A stretch of DNA of 64,000 bases from Rutstroemia sp. NJR-2017a BVV2. Lineage: Eukaryota > Ascomycota > Leotiomycetes > Helotiales > Rutstroemiaceae. Every line of letters starts with the position of its first letter. The first letter of the stretch is position 1. Shown here one piece after another: positions 62,305-64,000 of the stretch. Made by a program: the position numbers and the translations under genes. The notes under the pieces are model-generated. The model did no database searches and was not told the origin of the DNA. It worked only from the letters and a program-made list of their open reading frames with translations. The DNA lies in the NCBI GenBank assembly GCA_002946415.1, contig NJPS01000040.1, forward strand, positions 124,001 to 188,000, written 5' to 3'.

Positions 62305-64000
62305 ATGGTAGTAAATCATCCGGGAAATAGACCCAAAGCAGTTGAATATTCTCTATGCGGATCAGCAAATCGAGAAAATTTTAAAGATATTCTGTGAACC
62401 CTACTCTTGCATCAGTACATGCGGCTAGCCATCTGTATCAACACATGACTGAGAACGTCCTAATGATTGAGAGCATCCCAACAACTGAGAACGTCCTAAT
62501 AATTGAGCAGCATACCAGTGATTGAGAGCATGCCGTGAATCTGTACTAATACCATAATAATCCAGGCTGAAACAGAAACCAAGGGCTACTTCAGACTGTT
62601 GGAGTTCGTCAGAGATTGGCAGAAGTTCTAGGATACACCACCTCCACAATGCCGCTTGGTCTATTCAGATGAACAGGAACAAGAGATGGAACGCATCATA
62701 GCTGAAGAAGGAGTTGGCCAAACTTGAGGTCTTCATCGCCAGGTAATTCCACTACCAGTCACAATGAGGAGTGCATTACGCCGGAGTTTTGCTCGGCTCT
62801 CAAAGTGGCTCATATATAGCCTTGAAGGGTTCTCCCTGGTACTGGATTGCTTTGAATGCCATCGCGTATTTGAATCGCCCAGATATGCAGTCCTCGAGTT
62901 GTCCTGGGTTGGATGGAGCGGTGGTGCACGATATGCTCAAAGAGAGAGTAGGAACATGTGCGAATGTACAATTAATCGGGCGATGATAGAATCCGAGAAT
63001 GGATTTAAAATTGTTCTCTGAGAACGACTATGTTTATCGATATCCATCGACCCGAGGTGCTTCTTTCTATGGGTCCCCATCCCCAGGGGAATGTTGCGGG
63101 GCCATCTTTGACATCAGGCTCAATCAGATGCAGGAATTCTCACGAGATTCTGTACATCTATTTGGCAACTTTACCGCCTTCCAGGTGAGAATTCAATTAG
63201 GGATTGAACTGTGCCCAGGTTTCCCTTTCCCGAGTGCTCTGGGCAATCCCGCCTAGTAGGCTCGTACTGATGGAGATCCTTTTATATCTATCTCCAGCTT
63301 TTGGTTGCCCGTGCAATCTACTCCTTTGCGAAGGGTATACCTAGCTCTCCGGCTTGCATTCCTCAACTGAGAGAGCGGGGCGGTTTTGCATCCCAGCTCC
63401 GTCTACTATTAAGTTGTAGGGATCTCATACGAAAATTAAGAAATAACTTACATGACCATTATCCTCTGTGACATTGCTCCCAGAAACTGTCTTCCCCCGC
63501 CTCTCAATGACAAGTATTTCCACTATACACAGGGGATTTGTATGGAAGGGTTTGTTACCCTCAACAAGTTCGGCGATCTCGCTCTTCCGCATGACCGTTA
63601 CCGTGCTCATGCAGTACCACCTGCAACTCGGCAATTGGTTCACTGTCTCATTCAGTAGAGCTGCAGTCCCTATGTAGGTTAAAGGACGAGCTTTGCGGTG
63701 GCCATATCCTTCATGGGCATTCAAAGAATACATGTCACTGAATAGATCAAAGGGTGAACTTGGAAGACGGGTTCAAATGCTCCTCGCATATGGTAACGGA
63801 GGCTACCCCCGATTTCAGAGCGGCCGCCAAATGGTCCGGCTCTCAAGACTGACGATGCATGAATTTCGAAGGAGTTTGTTGCATATCTGACGGGTTGACG
63901 GCTCGGACTCGATATGAATGCTATATTGCTATCCAGGATGTGCGGACAGGTAAGGGGATTGATTGCATGCCTTAGTGATCATGGAGTAGACAGCATTGAG
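62305..64000. other. No firm gene; right end of window
   Basis: Contains a short minisatellite (62446-62540) and several protein-like but unplaceable frames. One is 62771-62986 (plus; GSPWYWIALNAIAYLNRPDM, no ATG in frame). Another is 62999-63256 (plus). They may be exons of a gene continuing beyond the window, but no splice combination convinced me. Confidence 0.3.
62446..62540. repeat. Imperfect 18-bp tandem repeat, about five units
   Basis: Units of the type TGA(C/T)TGAGA(A/G)C(G/A)TCC(T/C)AA follow one another five times with substitutions and a small indel in the fourth and fifth units. It lies about 140 bp after the plus-strand X325-like gene. Confidence 0.6.

Overview
This window reads as nuclear DNA of a filamentous ascomycete. 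The genes have short GT-AG introns of about 50-60 bp with CTAAC-like branch sites, sparse intergenic space with low-complexity tracts, and fungal marker genes: the karyopherin KAP123, the autophagy PROPPIN ATG18, DOM34/Pelota, a WDR48/bun107 protein, the SUMO protease ULP1, a DDHD phospholipase and BIM1/X325-type copper proteins. The style of the genes points to Leotiomycetes, but this is an impression and not a measurement. I see no tRNA, rRNA, CRISPR or bacterial-type operon. Gene models were spliced by hand; each model I present as firm has exon lengths that sum to a multiple of three.

Layout. 1-3.1 kb: 3' part of KAP123 (+). 4.3-7.0 kb: a 900-residue disordered protein of unknown function (-). 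7.8-10.3 kb: two tandem small secreted cysteine-containing proteins (+), paralogues with the same three-exon plan. 10.8-14.0 kb: a 972-residue protein of an uncharacterised ascomycete family (+). 14.0-16.7 kb: no firm gene, decayed-looking open frames and a short transposon with inverted ends. 16.7-18.2 kb: ATG18 (+). 18.2-23.8 kb: gene-poor. 23.8-25.3 kb: C2H2 transcription factor (+). 25.3-34.6 kb: a 9.3 kb stretch with no supportable gene. 34.6-35.9 kb: DOM34 (-), divergent from an aldo-keto reductase (+, 36.5-38.1 kb). 38.4-47.0 kb: WDR48-like, ULP1 and phenol-2-monooxygenase-like genes, all on the minus strand. 49.2-54.1 kb: a 1511-residue conserved hypothetical protein (+). 55.6-59.2 kb: DDHD phospholipase (+). 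59.6-62.3 kb: a divergent pair of GPI-anchored BIM1/X325-like copper proteins. 62.3-64 kb: no firm gene.

Most genes are independent housekeeping loci. The parts that look new are: (a) the tandem secreted pair at 7.8-10.3 kb, whose third exons are easily missed; (b) a miniature inverted-repeat element present twice, once inside an intron that separates a mitochondrial-presequence exon from the cytosolic start of the aldo-keto reductase; (c) the divergent X325 pair, with a copper-response-like site between the two genes.
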